Assembly: GCF_001866665.1 (NCBI RefSeq)
Contig: NZ_MLYO01000033.1
Coordinates: forward strand, 1 to 64,000
DNA: 64,000 nucleotides
Direction of reading: 5' to 3'
Source: Streptomyces monashensis
GTDB taxonomy: Bacteria > Actinomycetota > Actinomycetes > Streptomycetales > Streptomycetaceae
The notes beneath the pieces were generated by a model that saw nothing but the letters and a program-made list of their open reading frames with translations, was not told where the DNA came from and ran no database searches. This document shows, in pieces, positions 25,701 to 33,630 of this stretch; position 1 is the first letter of the stretch, and the number at the start of each line of letters is the position of its first letter. The translations under genes were made by a program, and so were the position numbers.

Positions 25701-26589
25701 CGGCGGCTGGGTGCGGATCGGGCGCGCGGAGATCGGGCGGCGGGCGTTCCTCGGGAACTCGGGGATGACGGCGCCGGGGCGCAGTGTGCCGGACGGCGGT
25801 CTGGTCGGGGTGCTGTCGGCGACGCCGAAGAAGGCGAAGAAGGGCACCTCGTATCTGGGGCTGCCGCCGGTGAAGCTGCCGCGCAGCGCCGCCGACGGGG
25901 ACCAGAGCCGTACGTACGAGCCGCCGGCCCGGCTGCTGTGGGCGCGGGCTCTGGTGGAGCTGTGCCGGTTCGTGCCGGTGCTGTGTTCGGCGGCGCTGGC
26001 CGCGGCGACGGTGGTGGCGCTGTGCGCGCTCGGTGTGTGGGCGTGGGCGCTGTCGGGCGTGGTGCTGCTGGTGGCCGGTGGCGTCGCGGCGCTCGTGTCG
26101 GTCGTCGCGAAGTGGGCGCTGGTGGGGCGGCACCGCACCGGTGAGCATCCGCTGTGGAGCTCCTTCGTGTGGCGCGACGAGCTGGCGGACACGTTCGTCG
26201 AGGTGCTGGCGGTGCCGTGGCTGGCCGGTTCCGTGCCGGGGACGCCGGTGATGACGGCGTGGCTGCGCGGGCTCGGGGCGCGCATCGGCCGGGGTGTGTG
26301 GGTGGAGAGCTACTGGCTGCCGGAGGCGGACCTGGTGACGCTGGAGGACGCCGCCACCGTCAATCGCGGCTGTGTGCTCCAGACCCACCTCTTCCATGAC
26401 CGGATCTTGCGGACGGATACTGTGGTTCTCCGTGAGGGCGCCACGCTGGGTCCTGGCGGGATCGTGCTGCCCGGCAGCACGGTCGGGGCCCGTACGACCC
26501 TGGGTCCCGCGTCGCTCGTCATGGCCGCGGAGTCCGTCCCGGACGACACCCGCTGGCTCGGCAACCCGATCGAGGCATGGCGTCCGTGA
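22726..26589 (+). CDS. Pls/PosA-type single-module NRPS with membrane acyltransferase-like C-terminus
   Basis: A 1287-aa membrane enzyme built like epsilon-poly-lysine synthetase. The adenylation domain (about residues 30-510) has IIFTSGSTGRPKGV, FDASCEEMW, NTYGPTEATV, YRSGDLVK, DEQIKLGGRRIELGE and TRTSGKVDRNALP. A carrier domain follows with DDFFAIGGGSLAAAQ, Ser near 547. The C-terminal half alternates membrane segments (near 605-690, 835-905, 1078-1130) with three left-handed beta-helix-like blocks (about 718-820, 950-1050, 1182-1287). In the poly-lysine enzyme this part joins monomers into an isopeptide chain. The product here is unknown. It overlaps the M1 peptidase gene by 13 bases. Confidence 0.85.
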   Translation: MAAIDESSALGLLDEEIRTEFGDRARFSAGPAGSPRTLVDVFDATVRAHPDEPALDDGTTCLSYRALAGEVERVRRRLAEAGVGLGDRVGVRVPSGTNELYVAILAVLAAGAAYVPVDAEDPDERAELVFGEADVRAVVGAGCAVSVQGGAGGSAAARPGTGHDAWIIFTSGSTGRPKGVAVSHRSAAAFVDAEAALFLTEEPIGPGDRVMAGLSVAFDASCEEMWLAWRYGACLVPVPRSQVRSGADLGPWLVEQEITVVSTVPTLAALWEPETLNDVRLLIFGGEACPPELAQRLVTEGREVWNTYGPTEATVVACAALLTGEEPIRIGLPLNGWELAVVDDGGEPVAMGDSGQLVIGGVGLARYLDAEKDAEKYAPLQSLGWERAYRSGDLVKAESEGLVFLGRADEQIKLGGRRIELGEVDAALQALPGVAGAAAAVRTARSGNQLLVGYVVTQDGWDHAAAVEKLRAELPAALVPLLAPVAELPTRTSGKVDRNALPWPLEGVETPKADLYGTEAWLAEQWTEVLGIPVTGAADDFFAIGGGSLAAAQLTTRLRTRYPSAAVLDIYQQPTLRKLARRLEQSGEDDGAERTVAPVPVRAQVVQVLLLLPLFTLLGLRWTLVLAAVGNVLPGYAWLPTAPWWLLAVGGLLFFTPPGRIALAAGGARLLLRGLVPGRYPRGGSVHLRLWAAERLAECSGATTLTGSWLERYARALGARIGPDVDLHSLPPVTGMLRLGRGAAVESEVDLSGYWLDGDRLEVGAVRVGAHATVGTRSMLFPGARVGKRAEVAPGSAVGRQVPTGQRWAGAPAVKLGKAKRNWPKERPQRGTYWRVMYGLTGLALSALPLVAGVAALLVAGLFVAPGDSAGRALRGAAQALVPATLAYGLAYALLILVAVRALSLGLREGTHPTHSRIGWQAWTVTQLMDRARETLFPLYAGLVTPVWLRMLGMRIGRGAEVSTVLALPSLTTVGDGAFLADDTLTAPYELGGGWVRIGRAEIGRRAFLGNSGMTAPGRSVPDGGLVGVLSATPKKAKKGTSYLGLPPVKLPRSAADGDQSRTYEPPARLLWARALVELCRFVPVLCSAALAAATVVALCALGVWAWALSGVVLLVAGGVAALVSVVAKWALVGRHRTGEHPLWSSFVWRDELADTFVEVLAVPWLAGSVPGTPVMTAWLRGLGARIGRGVWVESYWLPEADLVTLEDAATVNRGCVLQTHLFHDRILRTDTVVLREGATLGPGGIVLPGSTVGARTTLGPASLVMAAESVPDDTRWLGNPIEAWRP

Positions 26590-28004
26590 CCGCGGGCCTG
26601 CCGGCGTCGGTGAGCGGTGCGCCGGCGGAGCGGAGTGGTGGCACAGCGCAGGGAGCGGACACAGCAGTGGCAGTTCAGCAGTCGGCCGGCCCGGACCCGT
26701 ACTTTCCCGACAACGGTGACGCACGGTACCGGGTGCATCGCTACGAGCTGGCGCTGGACTACCGGCCCGGCCCCAACCGGCTGGCCGGCACGGCCCGGAT
26801 CAACGCCATCGCGGGCCGGGCGGCGCTGGCCGAGTTCCAGCTCAACCTGGCCGACTTCAGGATCGGCCGACTCCGGGTGGACGGCCGCCAGCCGCACTGG
26901 ACGCACCGCGGCGGCCGGCTGCGGATCAAGCCCGCCAAGGCGATCCGGGCCGGGGCCGCGTTCACCGTCGAGGTGCACTGGTCCGGCAACCCGAAGCCGG
27001 TGAACAGCCCCTGGGGCGGGATCGGCTGGGAGGAGCTGGCGGACGGGGCACTGGTGGCGAGCCAGCCGACCGGGGCGCCGTCCTGGTACCCGTGCAACGA
27101 CCGGCCCGCCGACAAGGCGTCGTACCAGATCTCGGTGACGACGCCGTCGGCGTACGCGGTGGTCGCGGGCGGGCGGCTGCTGACCCGGACGACGAGGGCG
27201 TCCACGACCACGTGGGTGTACGAGCAGTCCGCGCCCACGTCCAGCTATCTCGTCGGCCTCGCGATCGGCACGTTCCAGACGGTGCTGCTGGGCGATCCGG
27301 GTCCGGGCGGGGTGCCGCAGCACGGGCACATCCCGGCGCGTCTGCTCCCGGAGTTCTCCCGGGACTTCGCGCGGCAGCCCGCGATGATGGAGCTGTTCCA
27401 GGAGCTGTTCGGGCCGTACCCGTTCGACGAGTACGCGGTCGCGGTGACCGAGGAGGAGCTCGATGTGCCCGTCGAGGCACAGGGGTTGTCGCTGTTCGGC
27501 GCCAACCACGTGGACGGCGCCCGGGGTTCGGAGCGGCTGGTGGCGCACGAGCTGGCGCACCAGTGGTTCGGCAACTGCGTGTCCGTCGCGGACTGGCGGC
27601 ACATCTGGCTGAACGAGGGCTTCGCCAAGTACGCGGAATGGCTGTGGTCCGAGCGTTCGGGCGGCCGCAGCGCCCAGCAACTGGCCGCCACGGCCCACCA
27701 GTTGCTCGCCACGCTGCCGCAGGATCTGCGGCTGGCCGATCCGGGGCGCCGGTCGCTGTTCGACGACCGGGTCTACGAGCGCGGCGGTCTGACCGTGCAC
27801 GCGGTGCGCTGCGCGCTGGGCGACGAGGCGTTCTTCCGGATGCTGCGCGACTGGGTGCGGCTGCACCGCAGCGGCACGGTGACGACGGCCTCGTTCGCCG
27901 AGCACGTGGCCCGCTTCACGGACGCGCCGACGGCCGGGCTGTTCGAGGCGTGGGTGTACGGGGCGAAGCTGCCCCCGCTGCCGGTACCGGGGATCGCTCC
28001 CTAG
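26577..28004 (+). CDS. M1 family metallopeptidase
   Basis: A 475-aa zinc aminopeptidase-like protein. HELAHQWFGN (about residues 324-333) with WLNEGFAKYAEW 19 residues later gives the HExxH-x18-E zinc site, and VYERGGLTVHAVR supplies the transition-state Tyr. The exopeptidase GAMEN loop, expected about 30 residues before HExxH, is not present; the position reads EAQGLSLFGAN. There is no C-terminal ERAP-like domain, so the protein is short for M1. The ATG at 26577 overlaps the NRPS-like gene, implying coupled translation and perhaps a role in processing its product or a resistance function (inference). Confidence 0.86.
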   Translation: MASVTAGLPASVSGAPAERSGGTAQGADTAVAVQQSAGPDPYFPDNGDARYRVHRYELALDYRPGPNRLAGTARINAIAGRAALAEFQLNLADFRIGRLRVDGRQPHWTHRGGRLRIKPAKAIRAGAAFTVEVHWSGNPKPVNSPWGGIGWEELADGALVASQPTGAPSWYPCNDRPADKASYQISVTTPSAYAVVAGGRLLTRTTRASTTTWVYEQSAPTSSYLVGLAIGTFQTVLLGDPGPGGVPQHGHIPARLLPEFSRDFARQPAMMELFQELFGPYPFDEYAVAVTEEELDVPVEAQGLSLFGANHVDGARGSERLVAHELAHQWFGNCVSVADWRHIWLNEGFAKYAEWLWSERSGGRSAQQLAATAHQLLATLPQDLRLADPGRRSLFDDRVYERGGLTVHAVRCALGDEAFFRMLRDWVRLHRSGTVTTASFAEHVARFTDAPTAGLFEAWVYGAKLPPLPVPGIAP

Positions 28005-28013
28005 ACTTGAGGG

Positions 28014-29735
28014 GTGGCCCGGCCCAACGAGGAGGTCGAGGCGCTCCTGCGGGAGTACGCGGACCTCATCGCGATCACGGGAGGCGACGCCTTCAAGGCG
28101 CGCGCCTACGAGAAGGCCGCGCGTGCCATCGGCGGGTATCCGGCGGACATCGCCACGCTGGACCCCGCCGGTCTGCGGGAGATCCCGAACGTGGGCCGGT
28201 CGATCGCCGAGAAGGTCGCCGAGTACCTGCGCACGGGGAAGATGGCCGTGGTCGAGGAGCGCCGGGCGAAGATCCCCGCCGGGGTCCGGGAGCTGACCGC
28301 GATCCCGGGCCTCGGCCCCAAGAAGGCGCTGCGGCTCTACGAGGACCTGCACATCGCGTCGGTGAGCGAGCTGGCGTCGGCGATCGAGGCGGACGCGCTG
28401 GCGGATCTGAAGGGGTTCGGCGAGAAGACGCAGGACAACATCCGGCACGGCATCGAGCTGCTCCAGCAGGCGGGGGCCCGGGTCCCGCTGTCGCTGGCCC
28501 TGGAGACGGCCGAGGAGATCGTCGCCGAGCTGTCCGGGGTGACCGGGTGCAGGCGCTGCGCGTACGCCGGTTCGCTGCGCCGGATGCGCGAGACCGTCGG
28601 CGACCTGGACGTCCTGGTCGCGGCGAAGCGGTCGGAGCCGTTCATGGCGGCGCTGTGCGACGTGCCCGCCACGGCCGAGGTGATCGCGCGGGGGACGAAG
28701 AAGACGTCGGTGCGCACCGCGAAGGGGCTCCAGGTGGACCTGCGGGTGGTGCCGCCGGAGTCGTGGGGCGCCGCGCTGCAGTACTTCACGGGTTCCAAGG
28801 CCCACAACATCCGCACCCGGACCATCGCCGTGCACCAGGGGCTGAAGCTGTCCGAGTACGGACTGTTCGACGCGGAGAGCGGTGAGTCGCTGGCCTCCCG
28901 TACCGAGGAGGAGGTGTACGCCCGGCTGGGGCTGCCCTGGATCCCGCCGACGCTGCGGGAGGACCGCGGGGAGATCGAGGCCGCCCTGCACGGCGAGCTG
29001 CCCGAGGTGGTGACCGAGAAGGACATCCGCGGTGACCTGCACACCCACACCGACCTCACCGACGGGCTGGCCCCGCTGGAGGAGATGGTGGCGGCCGCCG
29101 CGGCGCGCGGCTACGCGTACTACGCGGTCACCGATCACGCGCCCGGCCTGTCCATGCAGCGCATGACCGACGAGAAGATCCTCGCCCAGCGGGAGCGGGT
29201 GCGGGAACTGGACGGTGGCCGGGGGAAGATGCGGCTGCTGCACGGCGCGGAGCTGAACATCGGCCCGGACGGCACGGTGGACTGGCCGGACGACTTCCTC
29301 GCGGGCTTCGACCTCTGCGTGGCCTCGCTGCACTCGCACTTCGACCTGGGCCGCGGGGCGATGACGAAGCGGCTGGTGCGGGCCGTCGAGAACCGTCACG
29401 TGAACATCCTCGGGCACCCCACGACCCGGCTGCTCGGCCGTAGGCCCGGGGTGGAAGCCGACTGGGACGAGGTGTTCGCGGCGTGCGCGCGCACCGGCAC
29501 CGCGCTGGAGGTCAACGCCCAGCCGGACCGGCTGGACCTGCGGGACGAGGACATCCTGCGCGCCCGTGAGCACGGGGTGCGGTTCGCCGTGAACACCGAC
29601 GCGCACGCCGTCCCGCATCTCGCCGCGTTGCGCTACGGCGTCGGCACCGCCCAGCGGGGCTGGCTCACCCGCGACGACGTGATCAACACATGGCCGCTGA
29701 CGAAGCTGCGGAGGTTCCTGCGCAAGGGGCGCTGA
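28014..29735 (+). CDS. polX: DNA polymerase/3'-5' exonuclease PolX
   Basis: A family X DNA repair polymerase (573 aa) for gap filling. Helix-hairpin-helix motifs are at IPNVGRSIAEKVAEYL (about 57-72) and IPGLGPKKALRLYEDL (about 98-113). The nucleotidyltransferase core GSLRRMRETVGDLDVLVA has the metal Asp pair near 197/199. The C-terminal PHP domain begins at DLHTHTDLTDG (about 341) and continues with VTDHAPG, HGAELNI and NTDAHA, giving the Mn-dependent exonuclease. The length matches bacterial PolX. The GTG start is 9 bases after the peptidase stop. Nothing links it functionally to the peptidase beyond operon position. Confidence 0.93.
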   Translation: MARPNEEVEALLREYADLIAITGGDAFKARAYEKAARAIGGYPADIATLDPAGLREIPNVGRSIAEKVAEYLRTGKMAVVEERRAKIPAGVRELTAIPGLGPKKALRLYEDLHIASVSELASAIEADALADLKGFGEKTQDNIRHGIELLQQAGARVPLSLALETAEEIVAELSGVTGCRRCAYAGSLRRMRETVGDLDVLVAAKRSEPFMAALCDVPATAEVIARGTKKTSVRTAKGLQVDLRVVPPESWGAALQYFTGSKAHNIRTRTIAVHQGLKLSEYGLFDAESGESLASRTEEEVYARLGLPWIPPTLREDRGEIEAALHGELPEVVTEKDIRGDLHTHTDLTDGLAPLEEMVAAAAARGYAYYAVTDHAPGLSMQRMTDEKILAQRERVRELDGGRGKMRLLHGAELNIGPDGTVDWPDDFLAGFDLCVASLHSHFDLGRGAMTKRLVRAVENRHVNILGHPTTRLLGRRPGVEADWDEVFAACARTGTALEVNAQPDRLDLRDEDILRAREHGVRFAVNTDAHAVPHLAALRYGVGTAQRGWLTRDDVINTWPLTKLRRFLRKGR

Positions 29736-29741
29736 GCGGCC

Positions 29742-30059
29742 TCACTCCCATTCCCGGTCCATCCACAGCGGCGACGGACCCTCGATGTCGGCCGCGCCGA
29801 TGTCCTTCATGTCCCCGTCGGCGGCGCGCAGCAGGATCCGGCCCATGGCGATCAGTGCCCGCCCGGCGGCGAGTTCGTCGCCGATCTCCGGCACCTCGGG
29901 GTCGTACGGGCTGCGGCGGGCCTCCGCGCGGCTCTCCAGAACGTTGTCCCCGGTGTCCAACACGATCCGGGCCGTGGTGTCCGGGTCGTGCTCGGACAGA
30001 TACAGGTTCAGCCGCCACTCCTTGACGGCCGGGGGACCTCCCCGCATGGAATCGGTCAT
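29742..30059 (-). CDS. DUF1876 domain protein
   Basis: A 105-aa protein with the dsRBD-like DUF1876 fold: EWRLNLYLSEHDPDTTARIVLDTG, the conserved GRGSARR-equivalent (SRAEARRSPYDPEVPEIGDELAAGRAL) and a short acidic tail. The family is common in Streptomyces and has no settled function. ATG 30059 (MTDSMRGGPPAVKEW) follows GGGAGG. It converges on polX, with stops 7 bases apart. Confidence 0.88.
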   Translation of the reverse strand: MTDSMRGGPPAVKEWRLNLYLSEHDPDTTARIVLDTGDNVLESRAEARRSPYDPEVPEIGDELAAGRALIAMGRILLRAADGDMKDIGAADIEGPSPLWMDREWE

Positions 30060-30152
30060 CGTCCGCCTCGCCTCCCTGCACCGCGCGTCGCTCTTCCACT
30101 GTGCACCCGAGCCGCGGCGGCCGCCTCTCCTCGGCCGGGCAGAATAGGGCCC

Positions 30153-30527
30153 ATGACCTCGCGCGCCTGCCCCTGCGGACTTCCCGGGACCTACGACGAC
30201 TGCTGTGGCCGCTTCCACCGCGGGACCGTCGGCGCGCCGACGGCCGAGGCGCTGATGCGGTCGCGGTACAGCGCGTTCGTCAAGGGGGACGCGGGGTATC
30301 TGCTGCGCACCTGGCATCCCCGGACCCGGCCGGAGCGGCTGGAGCTGGACCCGCGGATGCGGTGGACGGGGCTGGAGATCGTGGACAGCACCGACGGGTC
30401 CGCGTTCCACGCGACGGGCACGGTGACGTTCCGCGCCTCCTACCGGGGCGGTTCGCTGCACGAGCGCAGCCGCTTCGAGCGGGTCGGCGGGGCGTGGGTG
30501 TACGTCGACGGGGAGTTCCTGGACTGA
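30153..30527 (+). CDS. YchJ family protein (UPF0225)
   Basis: A 124-aa protein with the N-terminal metal-binding motif CPCGLPGTYDDCCGRFHRG (SEC-C/YchJ type), then APTAEALMRSRYSAFVKGDAGYLLRTWHP and a cystatin-like beta sheet ending in WVYVDGEFLD. It is conserved in many bacteria with unknown function. ATG 30153 has no Shine-Dalgarno, but CAGAAT lies 7 bases upstream, which fits a leaderless transcript. A MITE-like element begins 16 bases after its stop. Confidence 0.9.
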   Translation: MTSRACPCGLPGTYDDCCGRFHRGTVGAPTAEALMRSRYSAFVKGDAGYLLRTWHPRTRPERLELDPRMRWTGLEIVDSTDGSAFHATGTVTFRASYRGGSLHERSRFERVGGAWVYVDGEFLD

Positions 30528-30542
30528 GCCGAACTGCCCGGC

Positions 30543-30767
30543 TAGGGGGTGTCGTTTGGATCAGGCCGGCCGTGACGAACAGTGCGGACCGGCCGACCCG
30601 AGCGGGGCCTGGTGCGTGCAGTTGCAAGGCGGAGGAGGGAGTCGACGCGGAGGGGGCCCCTCCCGCGCGAGCGAAGCCGAGCGTGGGGGAGTCGGCGAGT
30701 GACGACAACGCCGCAGATGTGCGTGCCAGGCCCCGCGACGCCGGCATGATCCAAACGACACCCCCTA
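30543..30767. mobile_element. MITE-like non-autonomous element with TA-flanked terminal inverted repeats
   Basis: A 225-base block bounded by perfect inverted repeats. The left end reads TA then GGGGGTGTCGTTTGGATCA (30545-30563); the right end is its exact complement, then TA (30747-30767). Homology continues inward with GCCGGC (one mismatch between). The interior has no transposase and no convincing gene. A TA dinucleotide at each end is the target duplication expected of IS630/Tc1-mariner transposition. The right end overlaps the gntR stop codon. The family name is inference from the ends only. Confidence 0.7.
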
Positions 30768-31466
30768 GGGCGCCAGGATGTCCAGTTCCTGGAGGGCGCC
30801 CACGGTGATCTGCCGGGTCAGTTCCTCCGCGCGGGCCGCGTCGCCCTCGCGGACCGCCTCCGCGACCTGCACGTGCAGGGTGACGGCCGCCGGGTCGGGG
30901 TCCTCGAACATGACCTCGTGATGCGTGCGCCCGGCCAGCACCTCCGCGACGACGTCGCCGAGGCGGGCGAACATCTCGTTGCCCGAGGCCGTGAGGATCA
31001 CGCGGTGGAAGGCCATGTCGTGGATCAGGTACCCCTCCAGCTGGTGGCCGCGTGAGTTGGCCACCATGCCGAGCGCGCACTCGGTGAGTTCGGCGCACTG
31101 CCCGGCCGTCGCGTGCCGCGCGGCGAGGCCCGCGGCGACGGGTTCGACCGCGGAGCGCAGCACGGTCAGCGAGCGCAGTTGGTGGGGGCGGTCGGCGCCC
31201 GCGAGGCGCCAGCGGATGACCTGCGGGTCGTAGACGTTCCACTCGCACTTGGGGCGGACGATGACGCCCACCCTGCGGCGGGACTCGACCAGGTGCATCG
31301 ATTCGAGCACGCGGACCGCCTCGCGCATCACGGAGCGCGACACCTCGAAGTGCTGGGCGAGTTCGTCCGTCCGCAGGACGCTGCCCGGGGGGTACTCGCC
31401 CCCGGTGATGGCGGGTCCGAGGGAGTCCAGTACATGGCCGTGCAACCCCCGGCCCGGTGTGCTCAT
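30765..31466 (-). CDS. gntR: GntR-family (FadR subgroup) regulator of gluconate/idonate genes
   Basis: A 233-aa repressor-type protein. The winged helix (about 20-75) includes GSVLRTDELAQHFEVSRSVMREAVRVLESMHLV, and VGVIVRPK forms the wing. The FCD ligand domain (about 95-225) has RSAVEPVAAGLAA, DMAFHRVILTASGNEMF and HVQVAEAVREGDA. It is divergent from gntK-gntP-SDR-idonate dehydrogenase, so gluconate or 6-phosphogluconate is the likely effector. The stop codon TAG lies inside the terminal repeat of the MITE, so the element may have replaced the original C-terminus. Confidence 0.86.
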   Translation of the reverse strand: MSTPGRGLHGHVLDSLGPAITGGEYPPGSVLRTDELAQHFEVSRSVMREAVRVLESMHLVESRRRVGVIVRPKCEWNVYDPQVIRWRLAGADRPHQLRSLTVLRSAVEPVAAGLAARHATAGQCAELTECALGMVANSRGHQLEGYLIHDMAFHRVILTASGNEMFARLGDVVAEVLAGRTHHEVMFEDPDPAAVTLHVQVAEAVREGDAARAEELTRQITVGALQELDILAP

Positions 31467-31506
31467 GCACTCAGCGTACGGCCTGCATCACCGAGGGAAA
31501 AAGTCA

Positions 31507-31518
31507 GACTTATATGTC
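31507..31518. promoter_or_regulatory. Possible GntR operator between gntR and gntK
   Basis: GACTTATATGTC is an inverted repeat (GAC/GTC arms) in an unusually AT-rich patch of the 140-base divergent spacer. It lies 40 bases from the gntR start and 90 from gntK, a position suited to repressing both. Confidence 0.35.
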
Positions 31519-31606
31519 ACACACTCTTGAATTCGTCGTACCTAATGAGTTTCAGTGTGGCGACGCCGATGTGGCGTCGGATGTCGAGGAAGACAGCGAG
31601 GCAGTA

Positions 31607-32122
31607 ATGCGTACCCCCCAGGTCGTCGTCGTGATGGGCGTCGCGGGGACGGGCAAGACCACCATCGGTCCCTTGCTCGCCGCGCGGCTGGGCGTTCCGT
31701 ACGCCGAGGGCGACGACTTCCATCCGCCGGCCAACATCGCCAAGATGTCGGCCGGGACCCCGCTGGACGACGCCGACCGGTGGCCGTGGCTGGACGCCAT
31801 CGGGCACTGGGCGCACGGGCGGGCCGGACTGGGCGGTGTGGTCAGCAGCTCGGCGCTGAAGCGGTCGTACCGCGACCGGCTTCGGGCCGCCGCTCCCGGG
31901 ATCGTGTTCGTGCACCTCACGGGCGACCGGAAGCTGATCGAGGACCGGATGGGCCACCGCCGGGGCCACTTCATGCCGACCGCGCTGCTGGACTCCCAGT
32001 TCGCCACGCTCCAGCCCCTGGAGCCGGACGAGGCCGGTGTCGCCGTGGACGTCAGCGGCGGCCCGGAGGAGATCACCGAGCGCGCCGTGCGGGCGCTGGC
32101 CGCCCTCCCCGCCGCCGCGTGA
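31607..32122 (+). CDS. gntK: Gluconokinase
   Basis: Phosphorylates D-gluconate to 6-phosphogluconate with ATP, feeding the pentose phosphate pathway. The 171-aa P-loop protein has the Walker A GVAGTGKTT (residues 10-18), the gluconate-binding EGDDFHPPANIAKM, PLDDADRWPWL and SSALKRSYRDRLR. The ATG at 31607 has GCGAGG upstream; a longer in-frame start at 31457 would overlap the gntR promoter and is unlikely. It is the first gene of the gluconate operon. Confidence 0.94.
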   Translation: MRTPQVVVVMGVAGTGKTTIGPLLAARLGVPYAEGDDFHPPANIAKMSAGTPLDDADRWPWLDAIGHWAHGRAGLGGVVSSSALKRSYRDRLRAAAPGIVFVHLTGDRKLIEDRMGHRRGHFMPTALLDSQFATLQPLEPDEAGVAVDVSGGPEEITERAVRALAALPAAA

Positions 32123-32222
32123 CGCCCGCGTTACCCACGCCTTCGCGTGGCCCCCGCATCCGAATGACCCCCGCCCCGGCGGGACACCCCCGACAAGTCC
32201 CCGTAACCGCAAGGGAACCCCC

Positions 32223-33620
32223 GTGACCAGACTCAGCGTCGAGATGCTGGCAGCGGACGCGCCTCCGCCGATCACCTCCGCCGGACACGCCCAGCTGGGC
32301 ATCGCCGTCCTGGTGGGCATCGCCGTGATCGTCCTGCTCATCACCAAGTTCAAGCTCCACGCCTTCCTGGCGCTGACCGTCGGGTCGCTGGCGCTCGGGG
32401 CCACCGCCGGGGCGCCGCTCGACAAGACGATCACCAGCTTCACCACCGGGCTCGGCTCCACGGTGGCCGGTGTGGGTGTCCTGATCGCGCTCGGGGCGAT
32501 CCTGGGCAAGCTGCTGGCCGACTCGGGCGGCGCCGACCAGATCGTCGACACGATCCTCGCCAGGGCGGGAGGGCGGGCGATGCCGTGGGCGATGGTGCTG
32601 ATCGCCTCCGTGGTCGGTCTGCCGCTGTTCTTCGAGATCGGCATCGTGCTGCTGATCCCGGTCGTGCTGATGGTCGCCAAGCGCGGCAACTACTCCCTGA
32701 TGCGCATCGGCATCCCGGCGCTGGCCGGTCTGTCCGTGATGCACGGCCTGATCCCGCCGCACCCCGGCCCGCTGGTCGCGATCGACGCGGTCAAGGCCAA
32801 CCTGGGCGTGACCCTGGCGCTGGGCATCGTGGTCGCGATCCCGACGGTGATCATCGCCGGTCCGCTGTTCTCGAGGGTCGCGGCCCGCTGGGTGGACGTC
32901 CAGGCGCCCGACCGGATGCTGCCGCAGCGCCCCTCGGAGGAGCTGGAGAACCGCCCCGGCTTCGGCGCGACGCTCGCCACCGTGCTGCTGCCCGTCGTGC
33001 TGATGCTGGCCAAGGCGCTGGTGGACATCGTCGTGGACGATCCGGCCGACCACACCCAGCGGGTCTTCGACGTCGTCGGCTCCCCGCTCATCGCCCTGCT
33101 GGCCGCCGTGATCGTCGGATTCTTCACGCTGGGCCGGCCCGCCGGGTTCGGCAAGGACCGGCTCCAGCAGACGGTCGAGAAGGGCCTGATGCCGATCGCC
33201 GGCATCCTGCTGATCGTCGGTGCGGGCGGCGGCTTCAAGCAGACGCTGATCGACTCCGGGGTGGGCCAGATGATCCTGGACATCTCCAGGAACTGGTCGA
33301 TCCCGGCGCTCCTGCTGGCCTGGCTGATCGCGGTCGTGATCCGGCTGGCGACGGGTTCGGCGACGGTCGCGACCGTGTCGGCGGCGGGGCTCGCGGCTCC
33401 GCTGGCGGCCGGCATGTCGACCACCCACACCGCCCTGCTGGTCCTCGCCATCGGCGCCGGCTCGCTCTTCTTCAGCCATGTCAACGACGCCGGCTTCTGG
33501 CTGGTGAAGGAGTACTTCGGGCTGGACGTCGGGCAGACCGTCAAGACCTGGTCGGCCATGGAGACGATCCTCTCGGTGGTGGCCGGCGGCCTGGTCCTGC
33601 TGCTCTCACTGATCATCTAG
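32223..33620 (+). CDS. gntP: Gluconate:H+ symporter, GntP family
   Basis: A 465-aa inner membrane permease with 12-14 hydrophobic segments. Family features include LGAILGKLLADSGGADQI, PLFFEIGIVLLIPV, GLIPPHPGPL, ATGSATVATVSAAG and FSHVNDAGFWLVKEYF. These match GntP/GntT/IdnT transporters for gluconate and idonate. The GTG at 32223 follows AAGGGAA. It is 100 bases after gntK, and the next gene starts 10 bases after it, in one operon. Confidence 0.94.
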   Translation: MTRLSVEMLAADAPPPITSAGHAQLGIAVLVGIAVIVLLITKFKLHAFLALTVGSLALGATAGAPLDKTITSFTTGLGSTVAGVGVLIALGAILGKLLADSGGADQIVDTILARAGGRAMPWAMVLIASVVGLPLFFEIGIVLLIPVVLMVAKRGNYSLMRIGIPALAGLSVMHGLIPPHPGPLVAIDAVKANLGVTLALGIVVAIPTVIIAGPLFSRVAARWVDVQAPDRMLPQRPSEELENRPGFGATLATVLLPVVLMLAKALVDIVVDDPADHTQRVFDVVGSPLIALLAAVIVGFFTLGRPAGFGKDRLQQTVEKGLMPIAGILLIVGAGGGFKQTLIDSGVGQMILDISRNWSIPALLLAWLIAVVIRLATGSATVATVSAAGLAAPLAAGMSTTHTALLVLAIGAGSLFFSHVNDAGFWLVKEYFGLDVGQTVKTWSAMETILSVVAGGLVLLLSLII

Positions 33621-33630
33621 GGGTACGGCG

